From positions 62,001-126,000 of the forward strand of contig JAIOZA010000002.1 of assembly GCA_021740825.1 (NCBI GenBank): a stretch of DNA of 64,000 nt. Reading direction: 5' to 3'. The position numbers and the translations under genes are program-made. How positions within the stretch are numbered: the stretch's first letter is position 1; each line of letters starts with the position of its first letter. This DNA is from Bacteroidia bacterium. GTDB lineage: Bacteria; Bacteroidota; Bacteroidia; B-17B0; Aurantibacillaceae. Of this stretch, positions 1-9,620 are shown in pieces. The notes beneath the pieces were generated by a model, which was not told the DNA's origin, did not search any database, and worked only from the letters and a program-made list of their open reading frames with translations.

Positions 1-2
1 CC

Positions 3-419
3 GAAAAGAAAATTTGGGGCGAAGCATTTTTAGTAGCTGATACAATTCGTTCGTTTAATTGGAAAATAACAGAAAGTAAACGTTCTATTTGCGGTTATCA
101 ATGCCGCAAGGCCATATGGCAAGCCAATGACACCACACGAATTTATGCCTGGTTTTGTTCTGAAATTGATGCCTCAATTGGCCCTGAGAGTTTTGTTGGC
201 TTACCTGGCGCAATATTAGGACTTGCAACTGAAGATGGAGGCGTTATCTATTTTGCTAAAAGTATTGATGTTGTAAAGCCTGATTTAGCTCTACTTTTAC
301 CGAAAAAATCAAAACAAAAAATATATCAATCAACTGAATTGAAAGCTCAATTAGAAAAAGATTTTGGCAAAGAGAAATGGGGCAAAATGATGATTTATAA
401 CAATTTTGCAATTTGGTAG
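3..419 (+). CDS. GLPGLI family protein, C-terminal part (5' truncated)
   Basis: The reading frame is open from the left edge to a TAG and gives about 138 residues; the start lies outside the window, so it is absent from the ORF track. The stretch GPESFVGLPGAILGL matches the signature that names the Bacteroidota GLPGLI family, and the upstream CGYQCRKA segment with paired cysteines also fits that family. Members are secreted or periplasmic proteins of unknown function that often sit near TonB-dependent receptors. Nothing here shows a specific role. The next gene starts 68 nt downstream on the same strand but carries its own -7 box. Confidence 0.85.
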   Translation, partial: EKKIWGEAFLVADTIRSFNWKITESKRSICGYQCRKAIWQANDTTRIYAWFCSEIDASIGPESFVGLPGAILGLATEDGGVIYFAKSIDVVKPDLALLLPKKSKQKIYQSTELKAQLEKDFGKEKWGKMMIYNNFAIW

Positions 420-473
420 TGGCTTTTGCACTAAATCATTAATGACTTAATCGGTATATTAAATTTCTTTTTT

Positions 474-481
474 TAAATTTG
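474..481 (+). promoter_or_regulatory. Bacteroidota -7 box (TAAATTTG) six nt before the T9SS type B gene
   Basis: TAAATTTG fits the TAnnTTTG -7 consensus of the Bacteroidota sigma-A-type factor. Only six nucleotides separate it from the ATG at 488, so the transcript would have a leader of about three nucleotides. I see no clear -33 TTTG at the usual spacing, so this is a moderate call. Confidence 0.4.
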
Positions 482-487
482 CACTGA

Positions 488-1540
488 ATGATTAGAATTG
501 GTTTTTATATAAGTTTATTTTGCTTTTTAATTAACCAAAGTTACGCACAACTTAATGTAAATGCAGGTCCTGATATAACAGTATGTATTAATACGAGTGT
601 TACTATTGGCGGAACACCGAGTGCATTTGGTGGAACACCACCATATAAATACTTGTGGCAACCCTCTACTTTTCTAGATTCTATAACTGCTGCTAATCCT
701 ACTGCTTTTAATATTACAAGCGATATAACTTATACTTTAACTGTTATAGATTTGGACAGCACTATAGTTTCAAATACAATGTATATTAATCTTGATAAAA
801 TTTTTGCTTTTAACGCGGGGATTGATACTGGTTTTTGCTACGGACAAGAGGCTGGGGTAAAAATTGGAGCACCATATAATAATAATGCATGGCATAATTT
901 CAATTGGACTCCGGCAACTGGATTAAACAGTTCCACGCTGCCTACTCCATTAGCTTCTCCTTCAGTTACTACTGTATACACTCTAACAGTATCAGATGGC
1001 TTATGTCCAGATAATATATCTCAAGTTACAGTTTCTGCTTTTTTACCGCCATATGTTGATGCAAGTGCCGATACAACTATTGATGAAGGGCAGACTATTA
1101 CCTTATATGGAATTGGAGCTACCACATTTTGGTGGCAGCCAGATTACAACATAAAATACAGGGGAACTTCAAACGCAGATGTTTGGCCTATATCATCCAC
1201 AACTTATACTTTAACCACGCAAGATCAGCACGGATGTTACGCTAATGATATTGTAACTGTTAATGTGAGAAGTGGGGAGTTACTATTTTTTTACAGCGCA
1301 TTTACACCGAATAACGATGGCGACAATGATTTTTTTTATATAGGTAACTTAAATAAATATCCTGAAAATAATTTAAAAATATACAACCGCTACGGCAAGT
1401 TAATTTATAATATTAGTAATTATGATAATTCTTGGGACGGCACTTATTTAGGCAATGCTGTGCCAACTGGCACTTACTTTTATATTTTTAATGATGGCAA
1501 AGATAAATTATATAAAGGTTCCGTAAGTATTTTAAGGTAA
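488..1540 (+). CDS. Secreted T9SS type B (gliding-associated C-terminal domain) protein with PKD-like repeats
   Basis: A 350-residue secreted protein. Residues 1-20 form a signal peptide ending in a QSYAQ-type site. Two or three PKD/Ig-like repeats follow, each starting with an (N/D)AG-D-type motif and containing a W-P-T/S-LxxxxxxNP-like segment. The last ~85 residues (FTPNNDGDNDFFYIGN, then IYNRYGKLIY, W-DGTYLGNAVPTGTYFY) are the CHU_C/type B sorting domain recognised by the type IX secretion system. It is expected at the cell surface or in the medium. The middle repeats suggest a binding or adhesive role, but no catalytic domain is visible. It is short for this class, which often exceeds 1000 residues. 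Confidence 0.9.
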   Translation: MIRIGFYISLFCFLINQSYAQLNVNAGPDITVCINTSVTIGGTPSAFGGTPPYKYLWQPSTFLDSITAANPTAFNITSDITYTLTVIDLDSTIVSNTMYINLDKIFAFNAGIDTGFCYGQEAGVKIGAPYNNNAWHNFNWTPATGLNSSTLPTPLASPSVTTVYTLTVSDGLCPDNISQVTVSAFLPPYVDASADTTIDEGQTITLYGIGATTFWWQPDYNIKYRGTSNADVWPISSTTYTLTTQDQHGCYANDIVTVNVRSGELLFFYSAFTPNNDGDNDFFYIGNLNKYPENNLKIYNRYGKLIYNISNYDNSWDGTYLGNAVPTGTYFYIFNDGKDKLYKGSVSILR

Positions 1541-1602
1541 TTTCTTCCTAAATTTTTAGTGCATTAAAAGATAAAAAAATGTGTGTAACAAGTGATCAAA
1601 AC

Positions 1603-1636
1603 TTGCAATAAACCCTAAATAGTTTTTTTATATTTG
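1603..1636 (+). promoter_or_regulatory. Predicted purC promoter
   Basis: The -7 box TATATTTG (1629-1636) fits TAnnTTTG. A TTG lies at 1603-1605 with a 23-nt spacer, at the long end for this promoter class. The implied leader to the purC ATG is about 17 nt. Confidence 0.45.
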
Positions 1637-1656
1637 TTGCCAAAAAATTATACACT

Positions 1657-2595
1657 ATGTCCGCTTTAACCGCCACTCAATTTAATTTTCCGAAGCAAAA
1701 AAGTTTTTATAAAGGAAAAGTTCGTGATGTATATAACATTGATGATAAATACCTTGTAATGGTAGCAAGCGACCGTATCAGTGCTTTTGACGTTGTATTA
1801 CCAAAAGGTATTCCCTACAAAGGGCAAGTTTTAAATCAAATTGCTGCTAAGTTTTTAGAAGCAACTAAAGATATTGTGCCAAATTGGGTAGTCAATGTTC
1901 CTGATCCTGTCGTTACTATGGGGCGTGTTTGCGAACCTTTTAAAGTAGAAATGGTAATACGTGGATACTTGGCGGGGCATGCTGCCAGAACTTATGCAAA
2001 TGGCCTAAGAACGTTATGTGGCGTTACATTACCTGAAGGGCTAAAAGAAAGCGATAAATTACCTGAGCCAATTATCACTCCAACTACCAAAGCTTCGGAA
2101 GGGCATGATGAAGATATTAGCAGAGAAGAAATTTTGAAACAAGGTATTGTAGAAGAAAAATATTACGTGCAATTAGAAGATTATACAAGAAAATTATATG
2201 CTCGCGGACAAGAAATTGCCAATAAAATGGGCTTAATTTTAGTTGACACGAAATATGAATTTGGGTTATGTGATGGTAAAGTATTTTTGATGGATGAAAT
2301 TCACACACCAGATTCATCTCGTTATTTTTATTTAGATGGCTATCAGGAAAGACAAGATAAAAACGAAGAACAAAAACAATTAAGTAAAGAGTTTGTTCGT
2401 CGTTGGTTAATTGATAATGGTTTTCAAGGTAAAGAAGGGCAACAAATTCCTGAAATGAGCGATGATTGGGTGAATGAAATTTCGGAACGTTATATTGAAT
2501 TATTTGAAAAAGTAACTGGTGATAAATTCATCAAACATCCAACAGATAATTTATTGTACCGAGTTGAAAAAAATATATTAAAAGCACTCAATTAA
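1657..2595 (+). CDS. purC: Phosphoribosylaminoimidazolesuccinocarboxamide synthase (SAICAR synthetase)
   Basis: Catalyses ATP-dependent condensation of CAIR with aspartate to SAICAR in cytosolic de novo purine synthesis. The N-terminal glycine-rich ATP-binding segment ([10 protein letters not shown], around residue 20), the SDRISAFD signature (residues 38-45) and the late [13 protein letters not shown] motif are all present. At 312 residues it belongs to the longer subgroup seen in Bacteroidota and eukaryotes rather than the ~240-residue enterobacterial form. It stands alone with its own promoter and no other pur gene is in the window. Confidence 0.97.
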   Translation: MSALTATQFNFPKQKSFYKGKVRDVYNIDDKYLVMVASDRISAFDVVLPKGIPYKGQVLNQIAAKFLEATKDIVPNWVVNVPDPVVTMGRVCEPFKVEMVIRGYLAGHAARTYANGLRTLCGVTLPEGLKESDKLPEPIITPTTKASEGHDEDISREEILKQGIVEEKYYVQLEDYTRKLYARGQEIANKMGLILVDTKYEFGLCDGKVFLMDEIHTPDSSRYFYLDGYQERQDKNEEQKQLSKEFVRRWLIDNGFQGKEGQQIPEMSDDWVNEISERYIELFEKVTGDKFIKHPTDNLLYRVEKNILKALN

Positions 2596-2659
2596 TCGCA
2601 TCATTTATTTCTAAAACTTTCTTAACTTTCTAAACTATTTAACTTTCAAAACTTTAATT

Positions 2660-4039
2660 ATGTTCCAAAAAATCAGCAAAAATATTTTAGAAACTATTGG
2701 TAATACACCGCTTGTTAAAATAAATAATATCACAAAAGATTTGCCATGTACTGTATTGGCTAAAGTTGAAACTACTAATCCTGGCAATTCTATTAAAGAT
2801 AGAATGGCTTTAAAAATGATTGAGGATGCTGAAAAAGACGGTCGCTTAAAACCAGGAGGAACAATTATTGAAGGTACAAGCGGCAATACCGGAATGGGTT
2901 TAGCAATTGCGGCCATTATTAAGGGCTACAAATGCGTATTTACAACTACTGATAAACAAAGTAAAGAAAAAGTAGATGCCTTGCGTGCTTTTGGCGCTGA
3001 TGTTGTTGTTTGCCCTACAGATGTTGAACCAGAAGATCCAAAATCTTATTATTCAGTTTCATCACGTTTGGTAAAAGAAATTCCTAATTCATGGAAGCCA
3101 AATCAATATGATAACAAATCAAATTCGGTGGCACATTATGAGCAAACTGGACCTGAAATTTGGGAACAAACAGAAGGGAAAATTACTCACTTAGTAGTTG
3201 GTGTTGGAACAGGAGGAACAATTAGCGGAACTGGAAAATACTTAAAAGAAAAAAATCCAAATATTAAAGTTTTAGGTATTGATACTTACGGTTCAATCTT
3301 TAAAAAATTAAAAGAAACGGGCATTATCGATAAAAATGAAATTTATCCTTACATCACTGAAGGTATTGGTGAAGATTTTTTACCTGAAAACGTTGACATT
3401 AATTTAATTGATCATTTTGAAAAAGTAACCGATAGAGACGCTGCTATCATGACTCGCAGAATTCCGCGCGAAGAAGGAATTTTTGCTGGAAACTCTGCTG
3501 GTTCTGCAATGGCCGGTTTAATGCAAATGAAAGACATGTTTAAACCGGGTGATGTTGTTGTGGTTATTTTTCATGACCACGGAACACGCTATTTAGGTAA
3601 AATGTTTAATGACGATTGGATGCGTGACAGAGGTTTCTTAGAAATTAAAAAACCAAAAGCAATAGATTTAATTTCATCACACAAAAACCAAAAATTATTA
3701 ACAATTGACGCTAATTCGTCAATTTCAGATGCCTTAAGTATCATGAATAAATTTGGTATTTCTCAAATACCAGTTAAAAACGGAAACGAATTTGTTGGGT
3801 CATTAAATGATAGTTATTTATTCTCAAAATTAATTGAGGATAGTTCAATCAAAACAAAAATGGTATCAGATGTAATGCAAGCACCATTTCCTTTTGTTAA
3901 TGATCAAACGCTAATGGAAGATATTTCGAAATTAATTACACGTGAAAATAATGCTGTATTAATGACCGATTTAGCTGGAACAACTCATATTATTACAAAA
4001 CATGATTTAATACAAGGAATATCTCAAATGAGTAATTAA
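2660..4039 (+). CDS. Cystathionine beta-synthase with C-terminal CBS pair
   Basis: A PLP-dependent fold type II enzyme of 459 residues. The PLP lysine is K46 in NPGNSIKDRM and the substrate/phosphate loop is EGTSGNTG (71-78). A second glycine loop, VVGVGTGGTISGTG, follows. Residues from about 335 to the end form two CBS domains. This architecture and length match bacterial cystathionine beta-synthases, which condense serine (or activated serine) with homocysteine; a cysteine synthase would lack the CBS pair. It follows purC by 64 nt with no clear own promoter, so it may be co-transcribed. Substrate preference is an inference. Confidence 0.9.
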   Translation: MFQKISKNILETIGNTPLVKINNITKDLPCTVLAKVETTNPGNSIKDRMALKMIEDAEKDGRLKPGGTIIEGTSGNTGMGLAIAAIIKGYKCVFTTTDKQSKEKVDALRAFGADVVVCPTDVEPEDPKSYYSVSSRLVKEIPNSWKPNQYDNKSNSVAHYEQTGPEIWEQTEGKITHLVVGVGTGGTISGTGKYLKEKNPNIKVLGIDTYGSIFKKLKETGIIDKNEIYPYITEGIGEDFLPENVDINLIDHFEKVTDRDAAIMTRRIPREEGIFAGNSAGSAMAGLMQMKDMFKPGDVVVVIFHDHGTRYLGKMFNDDWMRDRGFLEIKKPKAIDLISSHKNQKLLTIDANSSISDALSIMNKFGISQIPVKNGNEFVGSLNDSYLFSKLIEDSSIKTKMVSDVMQAPFPFVNDQTLMEDISKLITRENNAVLMTDLAGTTHIITKHDLIQGISQMSN

Positions 4040-4129
4040 CCATTTATCATTAGAGAATATCAAATCACAATAATTAACAAGCTCGAAATATATAAAAGTG
4101 TAATTTTAAATTTAACAGTTACAATTTGT

Positions 4130-4162
4130 AAAGATTCGCGAGATATGAATGCGAAATCTTAA
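4130..4162 (+). promoter_or_regulatory. Small stem-loop upstream of the subtilase gene
   Basis: AAGATTCGC and GCGAAATCTT can pair with a one-base bulge around an AT-rich loop, about 40 nt before the start codon. It may lie in the 5' leader; no known riboregulator is recognised. Confidence 0.3.
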
Positions 4163-4197
4163 CTAAATAAAATCTATAAATAACAATATAATTGATC

Positions 4198-5811
4198 ATG
4201 AAAAAAATTACCTTCCTTGCATCTTTATTTTTTGTATTAGCAGCTAATGCTCAAAACAAACGTCCTGATAACTGGTTTAATTTAGATGCGGCCAAAGACT
4301 CGGTTAATGGTGTAAGTACAGAAAAAACTTATTCAGAATTATTGAAGGGAAAAAAATCAACTACGATCATTGTTGGCGTTTTAGATAGTGGTGTAGATTA
4401 TATGCACGAAGATTTAAAAGACATCATGTGGACAAATGCAAAAGAAATTGCAGGCAATGGAATTGATGATGATAAAAATGGCTACATTGATGATATTCAT
4501 GGTTGGAATTTTATGGGAAATAAAGACGGAAAAAATGTAGAAAAAGATAATTTAGAATTAACCCGTGTTTACAAATCACTTAAAGCAAAATACGATGGGA
4601 AATCTGAAAAAGATTTAGCTTCAAAAACAGATAAAAAAGAATTTAAATATTGGCAAATAGTTAAAGTAGATTATGAAAAGGAATTAGCTGAAGCAGAGGC
4701 GCAATTAAAACAATATAAATTTATAAAAGAAGCAGTAAGCGGTGTTGTTGATAAAATAAAAAAGGAAAAAAATATAGAAAAAGTAACCTTAGATGACTTA
4801 AAAGCTTTTGATGCAAAGGAGCAGCAAGATAAGCGAGGAAAAGCAATTGCCGTTGGACAAGGAACTGCTGGAATGGATGTTGATGATTTGCTAAAGGAAC
4901 TAAATGAGGCTATAGCCTCGATGGACGGCTCTCAATTAGACCTTAATTCAAATACACGTTCGATTGTTGGCGATAATTATGATGATATAAACGAAAAATA
5001 TTATGGTAATGGAGATTGTAAAGGCCCTGCTGCATTTCATGGTACCCATGTAGCTGGTATTATTGCGGCATCTCGTAAAAACGGAATTGGTGTTGATGGA
5101 ATTGCTGACAATGTTCGTATTATGAGTGTGCGCTGTGTACCTGATGGAGATGAGCGTGATAAAGATGTAGCAAATGCTATTCGTTATGCTGTTGATAATG
5201 GAGCAGTAATATTAAACATGAGTTTTGGAAAAAAATACTCACCCGGAAAAAAAGCAGTGGACGATGCTGTAAAATATGCAGAAAGTAAAGGTGTATTATT
5301 AATTCATGCCGCTGGAAATGCTTCTGATGATATTGATGAAGTCATTCATTATCCATGCAAAAAATTAGAAAATGGAAAAACTCCATCAAACTTTATGGAT
5401 ATAGGAGCATTAAGTTGGAAACCTAATGATGCTATTGCAGCGCCATTTAGTAATTATGGAAAAAAAACAGTTGACATTTTTGCCCCGGGAGTTGATATAC
5501 ATTCTACCGTACCTGATGTAAATAAATACAAAGATGCTAGTGGAACAAGTATGGCTGCTCCAGTTGTAGCTGGTGTTGCAGCCGTTTTAAAATCTTATTA
5601 TCCTGAATTAACCCCAAAGCAAATAATTAAAATTTTAACTAAATCTTCCGTTAAAACATATAAAGGCAAAAAAGTAATTAAACCAGGTACTAAAGATGAA
5701 ATGATTGAGTTTAGTGAATTATCAAAAACTGGAGGTATTGTAAACCTTTACGAAGCAATTAAAATGGCTGAAGGTATGGTTAAAGTAAAGGTAATACGTT
5801 CTACATTTTAA
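4198..5811 (+). CDS. Secreted S8 family (subtilisin-like) serine peptidase
   Basis: The ORF track starts at a TTG; the ATG at 4198 gives a clean signal peptide (MKKITFLASLFFVLAANAQ) and is preferred. The catalytic triad is visible in track numbering: D65 in VLDSGVD, H283 in HGTHVAG and S453 in GTSMAAP. About 215 residues separate Asp and His, whereas classic subtilases have about 40. The insert holds a lysine/glutamate-rich, probably helical segment (around 130-235). There is no obvious T9SS sorting domain at the C-terminus, so the enzyme is probably periplasmic or outer-membrane-associated. Orthologues with this insert occur in Bacteroidota; the substrate is unknown. Confidence 0.92.
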   Translation: MKKITFLASLFFVLAANAQNKRPDNWFNLDAAKDSVNGVSTEKTYSELLKGKKSTTIIVGVLDSGVDYMHEDLKDIMWTNAKEIAGNGIDDDKNGYIDDIHGWNFMGNKDGKNVEKDNLELTRVYKSLKAKYDGKSEKDLASKTDKKEFKYWQIVKVDYEKELAEAEAQLKQYKFIKEAVSGVVDKIKKEKNIEKVTLDDLKAFDAKEQQDKRGKAIAVGQGTAGMDVDDLLKELNEAIASMDGSQLDLNSNTRSIVGDNYDDINEKYYGNGDCKGPAAFHGTHVAGIIAASRKNGIGVDGIADNVRIMSVRCVPDGDERDKDVANAIRYAVDNGAVILNMSFGKKYSPGKKAVDDAVKYAESKGVLLIHAAGNASDDIDEVIHYPCKKLENGKTPSNFMDIGALSWKPNDAIAAPFSNYGKKTVDIFAPGVDIHSTVPDVNKYKDASGTSMAAPVVAGVAAVLKSYYPELTPKQIIKILTKSSVKTYKGKKVIKPGTKDEMIEFSELSKTGGIVNLYEAIKMAEGMVKVKVIRSTF

Positions 5812-5860
5812 TGTAAACAATTTTGTAGAAACTCGGTTTACATGGTATATTTACAATTGA

Positions 5861-6826
5861 ATGTTACAAGGTAAACAACTTATTTTAGCTACTAAACAAT
5901 TTGCAAAAGAAAATCGTGCAAAAAGTTGGTATTATACTATTTCCACTTTTTTGCTACTGATTATTTCTTTAGTTGGTACAATTTATAATTTACATTTTCT
6001 ATTAAAATTACTGTGTAGCATTTTAGCAGGCTTTATTATTGTTCGCTTGTTTGTTATTTACCACGATCATCAGCATAAAGCCATTTTAGATAAATCGCCA
6101 TTAGCAAATTTATTATTTACAGTTTTTGGATTTTACGTATTAGCTCCAAGTGGTATTTGGAGTGCAAGCCACGATTACCATCACAAAAACAACTCAAAGT
6201 TATTTAGTGCTAGCATTGGCTCGTACCCAATTTATACAAAGCAAAAATTTGAAAAGTTAAGCAAAAGTGAACAACGTCATTATTTATTTATTCGTCATCC
6301 ATTAACTATTTTATTTGGCTATTTTTTTACGTTTATGTATGGCATGACCATTAAATCAATCATTAATCGTTTCGGCAAAAATATTGATTCACTAATTGGA
6401 TTGCTTTTACATATAACCTATCAATTTTTGGTAGTTTATTTTTTTGGATTCAAGTCTTGGATTTTATTTTGTGCTATTCCTCATTTTATCTCTGGTGCAT
6501 TGGGAAGTTATTTGTTTTATGCCCAGCACAATTTCCCTACTGTTAAATTTGTTGGTAACGAAGAATGGACATACGAAGGCGCTGCGCTAGATTCATCAAG
6601 TTTTATGGTGTTAAACCCATTAATGCATTGGTTTACGGCCAATATTGGATATCATCATGTGCATCATATGAATTCTCGAATTCCATTTTATCGCTTACCA
6701 GAAGTGATGAAATCTATTCCAGAAATGCAAACTGTAAAAACTACTTCTTTACACATGAAGGATATTATATCCTGCTTAAAATTAAAAGTGTGGGATTTTG
6801 AACAACAAAAAATGATTGGCCTTTAG
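5861..6826 (+). CDS. Membrane fatty acid desaturase
   Basis: A 321-residue integral membrane protein with the three histidine clusters of the di-iron acyl-lipid desaturase/hydroxylase family: HDHQH (68-72), HDYHH (104-108) and HHVHH (265-269). Hydrophobic segments flank them around residues 28-65, 78-97, 140-160 and 180-215. It should introduce a double bond into membrane fatty acids using O2. Regiospecificity cannot be read from the sequence. It runs convergently into cmk with only four nucleotides between the stop codons, so the two genes have no space for separate terminators. Confidence 0.9.
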   Translation: MLQGKQLILATKQFAKENRAKSWYYTISTFLLLIISLVGTIYNLHFLLKLLCSILAGFIIVRLFVIYHDHQHKAILDKSPLANLLFTVFGFYVLAPSGIWSASHDYHHKNNSKLFSASIGSYPIYTKQKFEKLSKSEQRHYLFIRHPLTILFGYFFTFMYGMTIKSIINRFGKNIDSLIGLLLHITYQFLVVYFFGFKSWILFCAIPHFISGALGSYLFYAQHNFPTVKFVGNEEWTYEGAALDSSSFMVLNPLMHWFTANIGYHHVHHMNSRIPFYRLPEVMKSIPEMQTVKTTSLHMKDIISCLKLKVWDFEQQKMIGL

Positions 6827-6830
6827 TTCT

Positions 6831-7553
6831 TTAGTGTTTTACTGTTGATTTATTAAACTCGTCTTTGGTTAATAATAAATCATCAATCAACTTTAAAACA
6901 AATTCTAGCTGTTCTTCTTTACTAATATCCGTATTATCTAATACAATGGCATCATCAGCTTGACTTAATGGGTTCTCTTTACGAGTTGTATCATCATAAT
7001 CTCGTTTTTCTAAGCTATGCTTCACGTCATCAAACGTATGATATTCTCCTTTACTGCTTAATTCATCTAATCGTCGCTGCGTTCGAACATCATTATCTGC
7101 AGTCATAAATAATTTTAATTCGGCATCAGGGAAAACATGTGTTCCAATATCTCTGCCATCCATAATTACACCTTTACCCTTGCCAATTTCGCGTTGCAAA
7201 ATCACCATTTTTTCGCGAACTTCCTTAATTGAACTTATTGAGCTCACATTATTAGCTACTTGCATGCTGCGAATTTCTTTCTCTACATGTTCGCCATTTA
7301 AAAATACTTCTGAAGTTTTAGTAACTGTATTATAAACAAAATACACCTCAATATCATTTAGAGATTCCATAAGTTTATCGTAATCAACTAAAGAATCTTT
7401 TATAATATCATTTCTTAAACAATAAATAGCTACCGCGCGATACATAGCCCCCGTATCAATGTAATTATAGTTTAACTTTTGAGCCAATGCTTTTGCTAAC
7501 GTGCTTTTTCCGCATGAAGAATAACCATCTATAGCAACTGTAATTTTTGACAT
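6831..7553 (-). CDS. cmk: Cytidylate kinase
   Basis: Phosphorylates CMP/dCMP with ATP in pyrimidine nucleotide recycling. The P-loop GYSSCGKST is at residues 10-18, followed by YIDTGAMYRA and GRDIGTHVFPDA, both typical of the CMP kinase family. Length (240) is slightly above the E. coli enzyme (227). Just upstream of the ATG the sequence TACCCTTG lies four nt away; it differs by one base from the -7 consensus. The gene converges with the desaturase. Confidence 0.96.
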   Translation of the reverse strand: MSKITVAIDGYSSCGKSTLAKALAQKLNYNYIDTGAMYRAVAIYCLRNDIIKDSLVDYDKLMESLNDIEVYFVYNTVTKTSEVFLNGEHVEKEIRSMQVANNVSSISSIKEVREKMVILQREIGKGKGVIMDGRDIGTHVFPDAELKLFMTADNDVRTQRRLDELSSKGEYHTFDDVKHSLEKRDYDDTTRKENPLSQADDAIVLDNTDISKEEQLEFVLKLIDDLLLTKDEFNKSTVKH

Positions 7554-7783
7554 AATACAAGGGTAAATGTATGAATTATTTGAAGATTAAAAAATACATC
7601 AAGAGTGTTCATATCAAAAAGTTTATTCAGATTAACCAGGTAAAATAAGTTTTAAAAAAAACTATTGAATGAATAATTTTTCACAAATAGTTTACGATCG
7701 ATGTTTTATTTATATTTAAAACACATTGAAAAGGAACGATAGTTCTTATGATAAGTAATTTACATACTTTATATGTTTCCACA

Positions 7784-7815
7784 TTTGCTGAAAATAAAAA
7801 AATAATGTAATTTTG
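7784..7815 (+). promoter_or_regulatory. Predicted promoter of the 7850 gene
   Basis: TTTG (7784-7787), a 20-nt spacer and TAATTTTG (7808-7815) match the Bacteroidota -33/-7 promoter. The implied 5' leader is about 30 nt. The rest of the 296-nt region between cmk and this gene is AT-rich and shows nothing else. Confidence 0.6.
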
Positions 7816-7849
7816 ATGTATTAATAATAAATCGAAAAATAAAGAAATT

Positions 7850-8470
7850 ATGAAAAATAAAATATTAATAATTTTGCTAATTACCACTGTAAACTTATTT
7901 TGTCAGCAAAAAGCTGGAAGTACCTTAAGCAGTAATACCATAAATTTTGCAAGAATTATAAGATATACCGTTTTTGTAAAAGATACGGCAACGCTTAAAA
8001 ATGCAATACAGCGTAATGACTCAAATTATCAGATTAGTACAATTAATCAAAGCAATTCGGATTTATATATTGATCAATTATCCTTTAATCAATTTATTAA
8101 TGTAATATTTAAATATCTCAACGATAAAAATTCTAAAGCTTATCTTAGCAATGGTACACAAATAAATAAAGTGGATCTAAAAAAACGTGTAATTAAATCT
8201 GATTCAATTGCTCAAATTGTATTTGAAGCAGATGGAACTGAATCCGAGGTAAAATTATTATCTTGTGATTCTACCTATTTATACAGCGATGTAAACTCAA
8301 TAGAATTTACTGAATCATGGTATATAGATCCTAAAACCTACGAGTTAAAAAAAGAAGTTTTATCTTATTCGCTAAGGTATTTCGATTACGAAAGAGAATT
8401 TTATAGAGACGCAATAACAATATACAGAAGTGAAGAAGCTGTAAAAAAAATAAATGACTTAGTTAAGTAA
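7850..8470 (+). CDS. Secreted protein of unknown function, possibly GldN-like
   Basis: A 206-residue protein with a signal peptide (residues 1-19, ending LFCQQ). I do not recognise the family firmly. The segment SIEFTESWYIDPKTYELK and the following aromatic-rich stretch recall the region of the T9SS/gliding protein GldN where a W-(Y/F)-(F/I)-D motif precedes hydrophobic strands, but the protein is shorter than GldN (about 300 residues) and lacks other clear landmarks. It has its own promoter and stands alone between cmk and tsaC. A periplasmic location is likely. The GldN link is tentative. Confidence 0.6.
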   Translation: MKNKILIILLITTVNLFCQQKAGSTLSSNTINFARIIRYTVFVKDTATLKNAIQRNDSNYQISTINQSNSDLYIDQLSFNQFINVIFKYLNDKNSKAYLSNGTQINKVDLKKRVIKSDSIAQIVFEADGTESEVKLLSCDSTYLYSDVNSIEFTESWYIDPKTYELKKEVLSYSLRYFDYEREFYRDAITIYRSEEAVKKINDLVK

Positions 8471-8659
8471 ACAATCTTTTTATTTTTTTAAATTATTCAT
8501 AATTTTAATAGGATTTTTTGTATTTTATTTTAAATGTAATTTTATCAAAATGAATATACAACGATGCGTAATTCGAAGTTCTAAAATATATGTACTTTAT
8601 TGAACTTATTATTAATTGAATTTGATATTACAAGTTTCATAAAAAAATTATATTAGAAT

Positions 8660-9616
8660 TTAAATTACCGCTGCTCTTCTCAATCTATCATTAATTGCTA
8701 AACCAAGTCCTGTTTCTGGTAATAATTCAGCGATAATTATATCTACATCAGTTTCATCTAGCTCACGCAAAAACGAAAATAAGTTTACTGCTGCTTCTTG
8801 ATAATTTTTAGAGGACGATAAATTTTTAACTATGAGATTTTGATTTGTAAAATTTTGTTCGCCAAAAATAATAGCACCTAATTTAAAATTTGAAAATTTA
8901 ATTTGTAATTGCGTTAAATTCCCAATATAAACGGGTTTTTTAGGCGCATAATGGCTTTTTAATTGTCCAGGTGATTTTGGATTACTAGATTGATTTAACT
9001 GAATAGATACTTTGCCCACAACGGATTCAATATCATCAATTGATAATCCTCCTAAACGGTAAATAATAATTTCACCATTTTCCTCGCCAACTATTGTTGA
9101 TTCTAAACCAACTTTGCAATTTCCTCCATCTAAAATATAAGGTATTTTTTCTCCTAATTGTTTTTGAACATGCTCAGCAGATGTAGGACTTATATAACCA
9201 AATGGATTGGCGCTTGGCGCGGCAAGAGGAAATGATAATTGAGATAATAAATTTAGTGTTAACGGATGGTTAGGAATCCTAACTCCTACTCTCTCTAAAC
9301 CTGATGTTACTAAATTAGGAATAACCTCTTTTTTTGGTAATAATAAAGTTAAGGGTCCCGGCCAAAAAGTTTCTGCTAGTTTTAATAAAGAAGGATGAAT
9401 CTCAGTAACAAAATCATACACTTTTTTTAAATTGTAAGTGTGAACAATTAATGGATCAAAAGTTGGGCGTTCCTTTGCTTCAAAAATTTTTGCAACAGCA
9501 ATAGAATTCAAAGCATTGGCTGCTAAACCATAAACTGTTTCAGTTGGAATAGCTACTAAATGATTTCTCTCTAAAAAATCTTGAGCCTTTAATATATCAT
9601 TGCCAATTTCTGCCAC
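8660..9616 (-). CDS. tsaC: L-threonylcarbamoyladenylate synthase (Sua5/TsaC)
   Basis: Makes threonylcarbamoyl-AMP for the t6A37 modification of ANN-decoding tRNAs. The YrdC-type core is clear (PTETVYGLAANA near residue 24, then KERPTFDPLIVH). The linker SPGQLKSHYAP near residue 215 and the following ~90 residues show the two-domain Sua5 form rather than short TsaC. The start is GTG at 9616: no Met codon lies near the N-terminus, and GTG places the YrdC core at the usual distance. A TATATTTG box ends four nt upstream of this GTG, so the transcript may be leaderless. Confidence 0.93.
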   Translation of the reverse strand: MAEIGNDILKAQDFLERNHLVAIPTETVYGLAANALNSIAVAKIFEAKERPTFDPLIVHTYNLKKVYDFVTEIHPSLLKLAETFWPGPLTLLLPKKEVIPNLVTSGLERVGVRIPNHPLTLNLLSQLSFPLAAPSANPFGYISPTSAEHVQKQLGEKIPYILDGGNCKVGLESTIVGEENGEIIIYRLGGLSIDDIESVVGKVSIQLNQSSNPKSPGQLKSHYAPKKPVYIGNLTQLQIKFSNFKLGAIIFGEQNFTNQNLIVKNLSSSKNYQEAAVNLFSFLRELDETDVDIIIAELLPETGLGLAINDRLRRAAVI

Positions 9617-9620
9617 TAGG

